Below are positions 18,324-26,080 of a DNA stretch of 64,000 nt, piece by piece. The notes beneath the pieces are model-generated. The model was given only the letters and a program-made list of their open reading frames with translations, ran no database searches and was not told where the DNA came from. Position numbers and translations under genes: made by a program. Source of the DNA: Streptomyces sp. CB02058 (GTDB lineage: Bacteria; Actinomycetota; Actinomycetes; Streptomycetales; Streptomycetaceae); assembly GCF_001905505.1 (NCBI RefSeq), contig NZ_LIPG01000002.1:434001-498000 (forward strand). The letters are read 5' to 3'. The first letter of the stretch is position 1; the number at the start of each line of letters is the position of its first letter.

Positions 18324-21058
18324 ACCCAGGTCCGGGGGCGGAAACGGTTGGCCCGCTCCACCAGTTCGATCCTCTCGTCGCCCCGCTGCGCGAGCCGGGC
18401 GAGCATCCTGTACGAGCGTTCGAGGCCGAACCTGAGGCCCCGCTCGTCCAGCTCGCTGCCCAGCACCGTCCTCGGGCCCGCGGCTGCGGGGGAGGGCGGA
18501 CCGGGTGGCGGAGCCGTGGGACTACCGGAGAGTACCCAGTCAAGTGCCGTACCCAGCACCTCGGTCGACAACTGTTCACGTCGGACCGCGTCCAGGCCGT
18601 AGCCCTTGAGCGCCGTCACCTGGTCGGCGGCGGCCGAGAGGTCGTCGATCAGCGGCTCCTGCGGGGCCCGCCCGCGCAGACGGGCCCGCACCGCGGCCAC
18701 CCGGGCGGCCGTGTAGTGGATCGACGACTCCGGTACGGACTCCAGGGTGCGCACCGCCGCCGCCCGGTCGCCCGCCGCGATCTGCACGCGGGCCAGGCCG
18801 AACGCGGCGCTGACGAAGCTCGGGTCGGTCGTCCACACCAGCCGGTAGTACTCGGCGGCGTTGTCCAGCTGGCCCAGCACCTCCGCGCAGATGCCCAGCG
18901 CCAGCTTCGGCGCGGGTTCGCCGGGGAAGGCGTCGTACACCGCGTCGAAGGACAGCGCGGCGTTCTCCTTGTCGCCGGTCACCAGCGAGGTGATCCCGCG
19001 GTACCAGACGACCCGCCAGTCGTCGGGGTGCCGGCTCTCCACCGAGGTCAGCGCCCTTACGGCGGAGTCGAGTTCGCTCAGCTCCAGCCGGGCGCGCAGC
19101 TCCCGCAGCCGGGTCTCCAGCGAGGCGGCGGGCACCGAGTGCAGGGCGGAGATCAGCTCGGCGGGCGCCGACGCCATCACCCCGGCGAGGAAGCCGGCGT
19201 TGGGGTCGTTCGGGTCGACGCGGGGGACCGGCAGGGCCAGCGAGGTCGCCCGCGCGTCGAAGACGGCGAGCCGGGGGCCGGCCACCGGGAGCCGGAGCGG
19301 CTCCGGGACCGCCGCACGCGGGGCGGGGACCGCCACCTGGGCCTGCGCGTACGCGGGCGGGGAGCCGGCCGGGCCCCCTGCCGCGCCGCCCCGGACGTGG
19401 GTGTCCGGCGCGTACACCGGGGCGGCGCCCGCCGGCACGGCGAGCGGTGCCGGCCCGGCGGGGGCCGGAGCGATGACGGCCGTGGGGGCGGAGGCGGGCA
19501 GGGCGGGGGCCGGACCGCGACGGCGGCCGAAACGCCCCCGGCCGCCGGACGGGTCCGTGCGGACGCCGAGCCGCGACACCTCGTCCGTCAGCACGGCGAA
19601 CAACTCCGTGTCCGTCACGCGGAGTTCCGTGCCGAACAGCGTCGAGAGCGCCGGTCGCGGGCGTCCCGTCTGGAGGGCGACCACCTCCCGCAGCACCCCC
19701 GTCAGCTGCTCCGCCATCTCCGCGGCCGAGGCGAACCGGCGTGCCGGGTCGGGGTCCGTGGCCCGCACCAGCAGCCGGTAGAAGGACTCGTATCTCCGGA
19801 ACACCTCGATGTTGTCCGGGTCGGGCAGTGAGTCCACGAAGACGTTCGTGTAGCCCTGGAAGTCGAAGGTGAGCACCGCGAGCGTCCGCGCGACCGTGTA
19901 GAGGTCCGAGGCGACCGACGGGCCGGCCTCGGCCACCTCGGGGGCCTGGTAGCCGACGGTGCCGTAGATGGCCGACTCGTCGTCGTCCATCCTGCGCACC
20001 GCGCCCATGTCGATGAGCTTGAGCTGGTCCTCGGTCTGGATCGCGTTGTCGACCTTGAAGTCGCAGTACAGCAGGTTGCGGCTGTGCAGATGGCCGAGCG
20101 CCTCCAGCGCCTCGATCCCGTACGCGCAGGCCTGCTCGACCGGCAGCGGGTCCCGCTTCCCGGCCGGGGTGCGGCGCTCGTTGGCGATCTCCTTGAGCGC
20201 CTTCCCGCCGACGTACTCCATCACGATGTAGCCGTCGAGCGAACCGGTGCGCTGGTCCAGGTGCTCCACGAAGTTGTAGATGCGGACGATGTTGGAGTGC
20301 TCGATCTCCGCGAGGAAGCGCCGCTCGGAGATGGCCGCGGCCATGGCGTCCTGGTCCCCGGTGTCCAGCAGGCCCTTGAGGACCACCCAGCGGTCGGAGA
20401 CCGCGCGGTCCACCGCGAGATAGACCCAGCCGAGCCCGCCGTGCGCCAGGCAGCCCGCGACCTCGTACTGCCCGTGCACGATGTCGCCGCCACGCAGCTT
20501 GGGCACGAAGGAGTACGGGTGGCCGCACTTGGTGCAGAAGCCCTCGGTGCGGCCGGGCCGCTCGCCGCGCGCACGGCCCACCGGGGCGCCGCAGTCGGAG
20601 CGCGAGCAGAATCGCTTCCGCTCGGGAACCTCGGGGTTCTCCATCACCGCCGTGTGCGGGTCGGGGCGGGGCACGTCGGGCACGAGCACCAGGCCCGCGC
20701 CCAGCCTGCCGCGCCGGGACGTGGAGCCCGTCGACGATCCGGAGGAACGCACCGACACCGAGCGGGACGTGGACCCGCCCGACAGGGACCGGGAGAGCCG
20801 CCCCGAGACCGAACGCCGGGAGGTCGACGAGCGGGACGAGGAGCGCGAGGACGCCTGTGAACCGGTCCGCTGCGAGGTGCTGCTGCTTCCCCGGCCGCCG
20901 GACGCCCTGCCGCCGCCCGCGATGCCGGTGGGCGGCGAGCTCACCATGCCCGTCGGCGACACGACCGGCGCGAGGCCGCAGGTGTCGCAGTACAGCTCGC
21001 CGCCGCCCATGTCCTCGTAGTCGCCCTCGCACGTGGGGCGCTGGCACTGCGTACTCAT
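18320..21058 (-). CDS. pknG: PknG-type Ser/Thr protein kinase
   Basis: This 912-residue soluble kinase matches PknG in layout: Cys motifs, kinase domain, C-terminal TPR. Cys5, 10, 24, 27 form an extra ribbon. Residues 50-118 are an Arg/Ser-rich segment. Cys151, 156, 175, 178 are the rubredoxin-like motif seen just before the PknG kinase domain. The kinase domain runs from about 190 to 465, with Lys228 (VVLKGLL), catalytic Asp333 in YCDFKVDN and Asp350 in LIDMGAVRR, the PknG-style variant of HRDLKxxN and DFG. A helical TPR region fills about 640-900. In mycobacteria PknG phosphorylates GarA and controls glutamate and TCA-cycle flux. The ATG overlaps the upstream stop by 4 bp (ATGA). Confidence 0.93.
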   Translation of the reverse strand: MSTQCQRPTCEGDYEDMGGGELYCDTCGLAPVVSPTGMVSSPPTGIAGGGRASGGRGSSSTSQRTGSQASSRSSSRSSTSRRSVSGRLSRSLSGGSTSRSVSVRSSGSSTGSTSRRGRLGAGLVLVPDVPRPDPHTAVMENPEVPERKRFCSRSDCGAPVGRARGERPGRTEGFCTKCGHPYSFVPKLRGGDIVHGQYEVAGCLAHGGLGWVYLAVDRAVSDRWVVLKGLLDTGDQDAMAAAISERRFLAEIEHSNIVRIYNFVEHLDQRTGSLDGYIVMEYVGGKALKEIANERRTPAGKRDPLPVEQACAYGIEALEALGHLHSRNLLYCDFKVDNAIQTEDQLKLIDMGAVRRMDDDESAIYGTVGYQAPEVAEAGPSVASDLYTVARTLAVLTFDFQGYTNVFVDSLPDPDNIEVFRRYESFYRLLVRATDPDPARRFASAAEMAEQLTGVLREVVALQTGRPRPALSTLFGTELRVTDTELFAVLTDEVSRLGVRTDPSGGRGRFGRRRGPAPALPASAPTAVIAPAPAGPAPLAVPAGAAPVYAPDTHVRGGAAGGPAGSPPAYAQAQVAVPAPRAAVPEPLRLPVAGPRLAVFDARATSLALPVPRVDPNDPNAGFLAGVMASAPAELISALHSVPAASLETRLRELRARLELSELDSAVRALTSVESRHPDDWRVVWYRGITSLVTGDKENAALSFDAVYDAFPGEPAPKLALGICAEVLGQLDNAAEYYRLVWTTDPSFVSAAFGLARVQIAAGDRAAAVRTLESVPESSIHYTAARVAAVRARLRGRAPQEPLIDDLSAAADQVTALKGYGLDAVRREQLSTEVLGTALDWVLSGSPTAPPPGPPSPAAAGPRTVLGSELDERGLRFGLERSYRMLARLAQRGDERIELVERANRFRPRTWV

Positions 21059-22398
21059 GATGTCTCCCCCTGTCCGTCGTGCTCGCCCCGACGACGCGGT
21101 GTCAGCAGGTCCGTCGCGGCCCGCTGATAGCGCAGCACCGCCTGTTCGGCCACGCGCAGATCGCACGGCGCGCTCCACAGCATCCGGCGGGCCGCGTCGT
21201 ACCGCTCGATCAGGAACGGGTCCTCCGCCAGCCCGTGCCGGGCCACCTTCGCCTTGTAGGCGTCCAGCCTTCCGCGCAGCTCCGCACGGACCGCGAGCGG
21301 AGCCGTGACGGACGTCAGCGACTCCCGGGCGCGCAGCAGTTCGTCCTCGGCCTCCCGCTCCAGCGAGTCCAGCAGCGGCGACAGCCGGTTCCACTGGGCG
21401 TGCCTGCGGTACTCCGACGCGGCGGCCAGCCGCTCCTGGAGCGCGGTCGGCGGGCCGCTGACCGCGGGCACCTCGGAGGCGGCGATCTTCGCCAGCACCT
21501 CACCCCGCGCGGAGCGCGCCTCGGCGAGGGTGCGGTCGGCGCGCGAGAGCACGTCCCGCAGCTGCACCAGGCGCTGTTCGGCGTCCTGCCGGACCGCGAG
21601 CACCGCCTCGACCTCCCGGCGTACGTCCTCCAGGGCGCGGGCCGCACGGTCGTAGCGCGTGGTGTCGGGGCGCCCGCCGCCGGGTGCGGCGCTGCCGGGG
21701 CCCGGCAGCCAGAACGCCAGCGGATCGGAGATCACCTGCACCCGCAGCGTGGTCAGCTCCTGGGTGATCGACTCCAGGTCGTCCCCGGCGGGATGCTCCC
21801 CCGGCCGCACCCCGACCGAGTGCGCCAGCGAACGGGTGCGGCGCAGCTCCGCGGCCAGCAGGTCTATGCGGGCGGGCATCGCCGACCACACGGAGTCCGC
21901 GGCGACGACCATGTCCAGCGACCGGGCGTACAGGTCGTTCATCCGGGCGACGAGCCCCTCCAGCGTGAACCGCTCGGAGAGCCTGGCCCCGCCGCCGCCG
22001 CCGGCCGAGGGCGCGGGGACGACCGCGCCCGGGTTCGCGACGGTCACGCTGGCGCCGCGCAGCAGCTCCGTCAGGGCCGCCAGATCGTCCCTGCTGGGAT
22101 GACGGCGCCCGGCGCGGATACCGCGCGCCGTGGAGAGCGCGCCCGCGTAGGCGTCGAAGTACCCCCACAGCAGGGTGATCGACTGCTCGGTCGCGGCCCA
22201 GCGTTCCTTGGTGACGCCGGTCAGGTCGGCGCCCTCCAGGAGCCGGCGGCCGGCGTGGTCCTGCAGGGCGAGGAGCGAGGTCTCGATCGCCTCGTGCTCC
22301 GCACCGAGCCGGGCCAGCGCACGGTCCGCCTCGTCCCGGTCCATGACCGGGCCGGGGGGCCTCCCCGCGAAGCCGGGGAAGGAACCCGCCACGCCCAT
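21055..22398 (-). CDS. Coiled-coil hypothetical protein of the PknG operon
   Basis: I do not recognise a named family. The 447-residue protein has no signal peptide or membrane span and is almost entirely helical, rich in Ala, Leu, Arg and Glu. It has long heptad-like stretches (ALEDVRREVEAVLAVRQDAEQRLVQLRDVL and later segments) typical of coiled coils. It lies between the binding-protein gene and the kinase gene, overlaps the kinase start by 4 bp and is preceded by AGAGGTG at its own ATG (22398). Position suggests a scaffold or adaptor joining the membrane sensor to the kinase, but this is inference. The mycobacterial glnX-glnH-pknG operon, as I recall it, has no such gene. Confidence 0.8.
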   Translation of the reverse strand: MGVAGSFPGFAGRPPGPVMDRDEADRALARLGAEHEAIETSLLALQDHAGRRLLEGADLTGVTKERWAATEQSITLLWGYFDAYAGALSTARGIRAGRRHPSRDDLAALTELLRGASVTVANPGAVVPAPSAGGGGGARLSERFTLEGLVARMNDLYARSLDMVVAADSVWSAMPARIDLLAAELRRTRSLAHSVGVRPGEHPAGDDLESITQELTTLRVQVISDPLAFWLPGPGSAAPGGGRPDTTRYDRAARALEDVRREVEAVLAVRQDAEQRLVQLRDVLSRADRTLAEARSARGEVLAKIAASEVPAVSGPPTALQERLAAASEYRRHAQWNRLSPLLDSLEREAEDELLRARESLTSVTAPLAVRAELRGRLDAYKAKVARHGLAEDPFLIERYDAARRMLWSAPCDLRVAEQAVLRYQRAATDLLTPRRRGEHDGQGETS

Positions 22399-22446
22399 CG
22401 ATCACCTCTCCGCTCGTGCCGCCGGGCCCGGGGGGCCCGGACCGTC

Positions 22447-23481
22447 TCAGTTGCTCCGGTACTTGGGGGCCGGGGGCCCCGTGATCCCGGGCAGCCCCGT
22501 CGCCAGCCAGGTGCGGTAGGACGTCATCCAGGGGCTGTCCTTGCCGCCCTGGCGGTACTCGTCCAGCACATGGTTGATCCGGGCCACCAGGTCGTCGGAG
22601 CCCAGCTTCGCCGCGACGCCGTAGTACTCCGTGGTGAACGGCCCGTCGCCCTTCAGCTCCACCGCCGGGTCCTGGGCCGCCTGGCCCGCCGCCAGGGCGT
22701 TGTCCGTGACCACCGCGTCGACCTCGCCGAGCTGCAGCCGCACCAGGCAGTCCAGCTGGTTGGGGACGGTCAGCTGGTCCCGGTCCTCCTCGGTGTCCTC
22801 GTGCTCGTCCTCGAACACCGCGCCGAAGGACTTCTCGTTCAGCGCCTCGAAGGCCGTGGAGCCCTCCGCCGTGCAGACCCGCTTGCCCTTCAGCGACTCG
22901 TTGTAGCCGTCGATCGTGGACGCCTTGGGAGCCAGGACCTGCTGGCCCGCCTGGAAGTACGCCGTGGAGAAGGCGACCTGGCCGATCCGCTTGCAGTTGA
23001 TCGTCATCGTGCGCACGACGACGTCGACCTTGTCGTTCTCCAGGGCGGCGATCCGCTGGTTGGTGGGTATGGCGCGGAAGATCACCGCGTCCCGGTCGCC
23101 GAGGATGTTCTCCGCGATGGCGTGCACCAGGTCGATGTCGAAGCCTTCGAGGGTGCGGCTCTCCGGATTCCGGTATCCCCACTGGAAGCTGTTCTGGTCG
23201 ACGCCCGCGATCAGCTTCCCGCGCTCCTGGATCTTCTTGATGGTCGGTCCGTCGGCGCTCGACGCGGGGACGCTCGCCTCAGGGTCCTTGCAGTCGTCGG
23301 CCCTGGCGGGCACCGCCGACGCCGCACCGCTGCCCGCGCTCTGTCCGCCGAACGTCCCGTCACCGTGCGCCAGCGGCAGCAGGGTGAGCGAGGCCGTGAC
23401 GGCGCAGGCGACCGCCATGCCCGTCACCCCGCCCCAGCCGCGCAGTCCGCCGCGTACGGTCCGGCGCTTCGCCCTGGTCAT
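22447..23481 (-). CDS. glnH: GlnH-type amino-acid-binding protein
   Basis: This 344-residue exported protein belongs to solute-binding family 3 (amino-acid binding). A basic N-terminus and hydrophobic segment (GMAVACAVTASLTLLPLAHG) export it. The mature part has GKLIAGVDQNSFQWGYRNP, LEGFDIDLVHAIAENILG and RIAALENDKVDVVVRTMTI, the usual ligand-lobe motifs for Asp, Glu or Gln binding. A VAC sequence lies near the signal segment, but it is a weak lipobox, so lipid anchoring is uncertain. No amino-acid ABC permease or ATPase is encoded nearby, which points to sensing rather than uptake. The ATG at 23481 with GAGGGG upstream is preferred over the overlapping GTG at 23496. Confidence 0.9.
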   Translation of the reverse strand: MTRAKRRTVRGGLRGWGGVTGMAVACAVTASLTLLPLAHGDGTFGGQSAGSGAASAVPARADDCKDPEASVPASSADGPTIKKIQERGKLIAGVDQNSFQWGYRNPESRTLEGFDIDLVHAIAENILGDRDAVIFRAIPTNQRIAALENDKVDVVVRTMTINCKRIGQVAFSTAYFQAGQQVLAPKASTIDGYNESLKGKRVCTAEGSTAFEALNEKSFGAVFEDEHEDTEEDRDQLTVPNQLDCLVRLQLGEVDAVVTDNALAAGQAAQDPAVELKGDGPFTTEYYGVAAKLGSDDLVARINHVLDEYRQGGKDSPWMTSYRTWLATGLPGITGPPAPKYRSN

Positions 23482-23492
23482 CGGTCGTCCCC

Positions 23493-24884
23493 TCACCGGT
23501 ACTCCGAGAGCCTGCGGTTGACCCCGACGATCGCGGCGACCGCCCCGAGCACGGCGAGCACGGCGGCCCCGACGGGCAGCCCGCCCAGCGCCCCGCGCCC
23601 GTCCTGTGCCGCCGCGTCGAACTCGTCCTGCTCATGGGCGAGCGCCTTCCGCAGCGCCTCGTCGACCTGTTCGAAGGACTCGCCCGTGGTGTCCTTCGGG
23701 CCGATGATCTGCTTCAGCGCGGCGTCGTACTCACCCCGGTCGTCCGTCGCCCGGGCCTCCTTGTGACGCTTCTGCCACTCGGACACATCCGCCATGGCGT
23801 CCCCCACCGGCTCGCTCCCCGCCGAGTCGCCGCCCGCGAGCTTCTCCGCGGTCCTCAGCTGCGCGCCGAGCTCCTTCATGCCTGTGCTGTAGTCGGTCTC
23901 GTACTTGTCCCGGGTGCCGTCCGGGGTGAGCACGGCACCACGGGCCACCAGCGTGAGGTTCTCGTTCGCGCGCGCCTTGAGGGAGTTGATCCGGGCCTTG
24001 TTGAGGACATCGAGCGACTCCTGCCCCTGAGTCATCGCCGCACGCAGCTCGGCCCTGGCGACCGTGTGCCCCACGGCCAGCCAGAGCAGGACCACCGTGG
24101 CGGCGGCCGTCGCAGCGAGGAGCCCGTGGTTGAAGACGCGGTTCGTCCTGCGGTAGTTGCGCCGTTGCATCCACACCAGCGCGGCCAGCGCCACCACCCC
24201 GGCACCCAGCGAGAGGAAGGGCCACCGCCGCGCGTCGGCCGAGTCGGTGCCGAGCCGGCCGGTCTCCGCCGTGTACAGCCGCTCGGCCGCCGGGAGGAGT
24301 TCGTTCGTCATCTTCTGGTTGGCGTACCGCAGATAGGCGCCGCCCAGCGGAAGCCCCTGCCGGTTGTTGGCCCTGGCCCGCTCGATCAGACCGGTGTACT
24401 CGGGGAGCAGCTCGCCCAGGGTGGTGATCTCCCGGTGCGAGGAGGTCGAGGCGTCGGTGCTCGCCGCGGCCTGCACCAGGAGCCGGGAGGCCTCCTTGAT
24501 GTCCCGCTCGTACCGCTCGTGCACGTCCTCGGGCTCCTCGGCCCCCGCCAGGAAGCCGCTCGCCGCCATCGTGTCCGCGTCGGCGAGCGAGCGGTAGATG
24601 TCCGCCGCGTCCGCGCTCAGCGGCTGGCTGCGCTCCACCACGTCGTGCGCGGCCGAGGCCCGCGCGGAGATCTCCAGGAAGGTGACCGCTCCGAACACCA
24701 CGACCAGCAGGGCCAGTGCGGCGCCGATGATCTGGAGCCGGCCCGGCTCGGTCGTCGCGGCGGCGCGCAGCCGCCGGACGGCCTCGGACGGGACGGGACG
24801 GCGCTGCGCGGGTACGGTCGCGGGCGCGGCCGACTGATCCGGCTCGGGCTCCCGCAGCACGGCCTCGCTCGGCGGGTATGTCAC
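23493..24884 (-). CDS. glnX: GlnX-type membrane sensor protein
   Basis: This 463-residue membrane protein has four predicted spans: about residues 53-75 (IIGAALALLVVVFGAVTFL), 211-230, 241-262 (LLAATAAATVVLLWLAVGHTV) and 437-455. Two helical extracytoplasmic domains lie between the outer pairs (76-210 and 263-436), rich in Glu and Arg like four-helix sensor bundles. The first 50 residues are cytoplasmic and Pro-rich. This matches GlnX (Rv0412c type), the partner that relays GlnH ligand binding to PknG. GTG at 24884 follows GGGGGAGGT, a strong ribosome site, and rules out the longer frame to 24977. It is the first gene of the operon and overlaps the glnH region by 4 bp at an alternative GTG. 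Confidence 0.87.
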   Translation of the reverse strand: MTYPPSEAVLREPEPDQSAAPATVPAQRRPVPSEAVRRLRAAATTEPGRLQIIGAALALLVVVFGAVTFLEISARASAAHDVVERSQPLSADAADIYRSLADADTMAASGFLAGAEEPEDVHERYERDIKEASRLLVQAAASTDASTSSHREITTLGELLPEYTGLIERARANNRQGLPLGGAYLRYANQKMTNELLPAAERLYTAETGRLGTDSADARRWPFLSLGAGVVALAALVWMQRRNYRRTNRVFNHGLLAATAAATVVLLWLAVGHTVARAELRAAMTQGQESLDVLNKARINSLKARANENLTLVARGAVLTPDGTRDKYETDYSTGMKELGAQLRTAEKLAGGDSAGSEPVGDAMADVSEWQKRHKEARATDDRGEYDAALKQIIGPKDTTGESFEQVDEALRKALAHEQDEFDAAAQDGRGALGGLPVGAAVLAVLGAVAAIVGVNRRLSEYR

Positions 24885-25064
24885 TCGACCTCCCCCTCGG
24901 TCACTGACGGCGGCACGGCCCCCCGGCCGATGGGAGGACTGGTGCCCGGCCAGAAGTATGGCCGGACAGAACGGCATTCACCAGGAATACCCGTATCCCG
25001 CGTCGGATGGATCTCCCCCTCATGAACACGTTCGAGGCATCCGATCGGTTCCCGCGCGGAGCCG

Positions 25065-25093
25065 GGGGGCGTCTCCCGTGGCCCGACGCCCCC
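25065..25093. terminator. Hairpin after the sugar-kinase gene
   Basis: GGGGGCGT (25065-25072) pairs with ACGCCCCC (25086-25093), 19 bp beyond the kinase stop on the - strand. It separates the csn-type genes from the glnX operon, whose promoter must lie in the next 180 bp (25064-24885). Confidence 0.5.
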
Positions 25094-25111
25094 ACGTCCG
25101 CCGCCAGTCTG

Positions 25112-26080
25112 TCAGCTGTAACAGGCACGCAGCCTACGGTGTGCCCCGGGGGCCGCACCCGTACGGTCGAGGCCGAGCAACGCCGCTCCCAGGACCGGAG
25201 GCTGAGCGACCACCTGGATCACCGCCCTCGGGGCGCGTTCGCCCAGGAGCCGGGCGATCCTGCCGTCCAGCCGGGCGTGGCGCGCGGCCAGCACGCTGCC
25301 GCCCAGCAGTACGGGCACCTCCTCGGCCAGCAGCCCCAGCCGGTCCAGGGCCACCGACGCCATGGCGACCACCTCGTCGGCCAGCCGGTCGACCAGGGCG
25401 CCCGCCACCGGGTCCCCGGCCGCGCTCGTCGCGAACAGCACCGGGGTCAGCTCGTGCCGCCGCCCGTCGGGGATGTGTCCCCGGTGCAGCGCCTCGATGA
25501 GCTCGTACATCGAACCGAGCCCGAAGTGCCCCGGCAGCGTGCGCATCAGCTCGGTCGGCTCCCCGCGGCCGTCCTCGGCCCGCGCGGCGAACCACAGGGC
25601 CTCCTCGGAGAGTCCCGAACCGCCGCCCCAGTCACCGGAGATGCGGCCGATCGCGGGGAAGCGGGCGGTCCGGCCGTCCGGAACCATCCCGACGCAGTTG
25701 ATCCCCGCGCCGCAGACCACGGCCACGCCGCGCGGCTCGTCCACCCCGGCCCGCAGGATCGCGAAGGTGTCGTTGCGCACCTCCACCGTGCCGCCCCAGC
25801 CCCGGGCGGCCAGGGCCTCGGCCAACTCGGCCTCCTCCACCGGGAGATCGGCGTTGGCCAGACAGGCCGACACGTGCGCCACGCTCCCGACCGGCTCGGC
25901 ACAGCCCGCCAGCGCCTCACCGACCGCGGAGGCCAGGACGTCCACGGCCGCCTCCACCCCGACCGACGGCGGCTGGAAGCCCCCGCCGCGCGCGGTGGAC
26001 AGGACCGTGCCGTCCTCGCCCACCAGCGCCACGTCCGTCTTGCTGTTGCCCGCGTCGATGGCGAGGACCGAAGCGTTCAC
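25112..26080 (-). CDS. csnK: BadF/BadG-type amino-sugar kinase (CsnK-like)
   Basis: This 322-residue ASKHA-fold kinase has the phosphate-binding motif LAIDAGNSKTDVAL at its start. Later it shows VVCGAGINCVGM, GRISGDWGGGSGLSEEALW and LLGGSVL, as in N-acetylglucosamine/glucosamine kinases of the BadF/BadG/BcrA/BcrD group. It probably phosphorylates glucosamine or a short chito-sugar after import. The GTG start at 26080 overlaps the GH4 gene stop by 4 bp (GTGA), so the two are coupled. The csn name rests on synteny with the ROK-GH4-kinase order of the Streptomyces chitosan-utilisation operon as I remember it; the substrate is inferred. Confidence 0.82.
   Translation of the reverse strand: MNASVLAIDAGNSKTDVALVGEDGTVLSTARGGGFQPPSVGVEAAVDVLASAVGEALAGCAEPVGSVAHVSACLANADLPVEEAELAEALAARGWGGTVEVRNDTFAILRAGVDEPRGVAVVCGAGINCVGMVPDGRTARFPAIGRISGDWGGGSGLSEEALWFAARAEDGRGEPTELMRTLPGHFGLGSMYELIEALHRGHIPDGRRHELTPVLFATSAAGDPVAGALVDRLADEVVAMASVALDRLGLLAEEVPVLLGGSVLAARHARLDGRIARLLGERAPRAVIQVVAQPPVLGAALLGLDRTGAAPGAHRRLRACYS

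Noticed and set aside
15469..18579. A 1036-residue extended VWA protein
   Set aside because: The extra N-terminus is in the wrong frame across the phosphatase gene; AAGGAG and MANFSKSNVPQFSVEVYQNA define the real start at 16830.
22447..24884. A glutamine ABC uptake system
   Set aside because: There is a binding protein but no amino-acid permease or ATPase gene nearby, and the partner membrane protein has GlnX topology, so sensing is more likely than transport.
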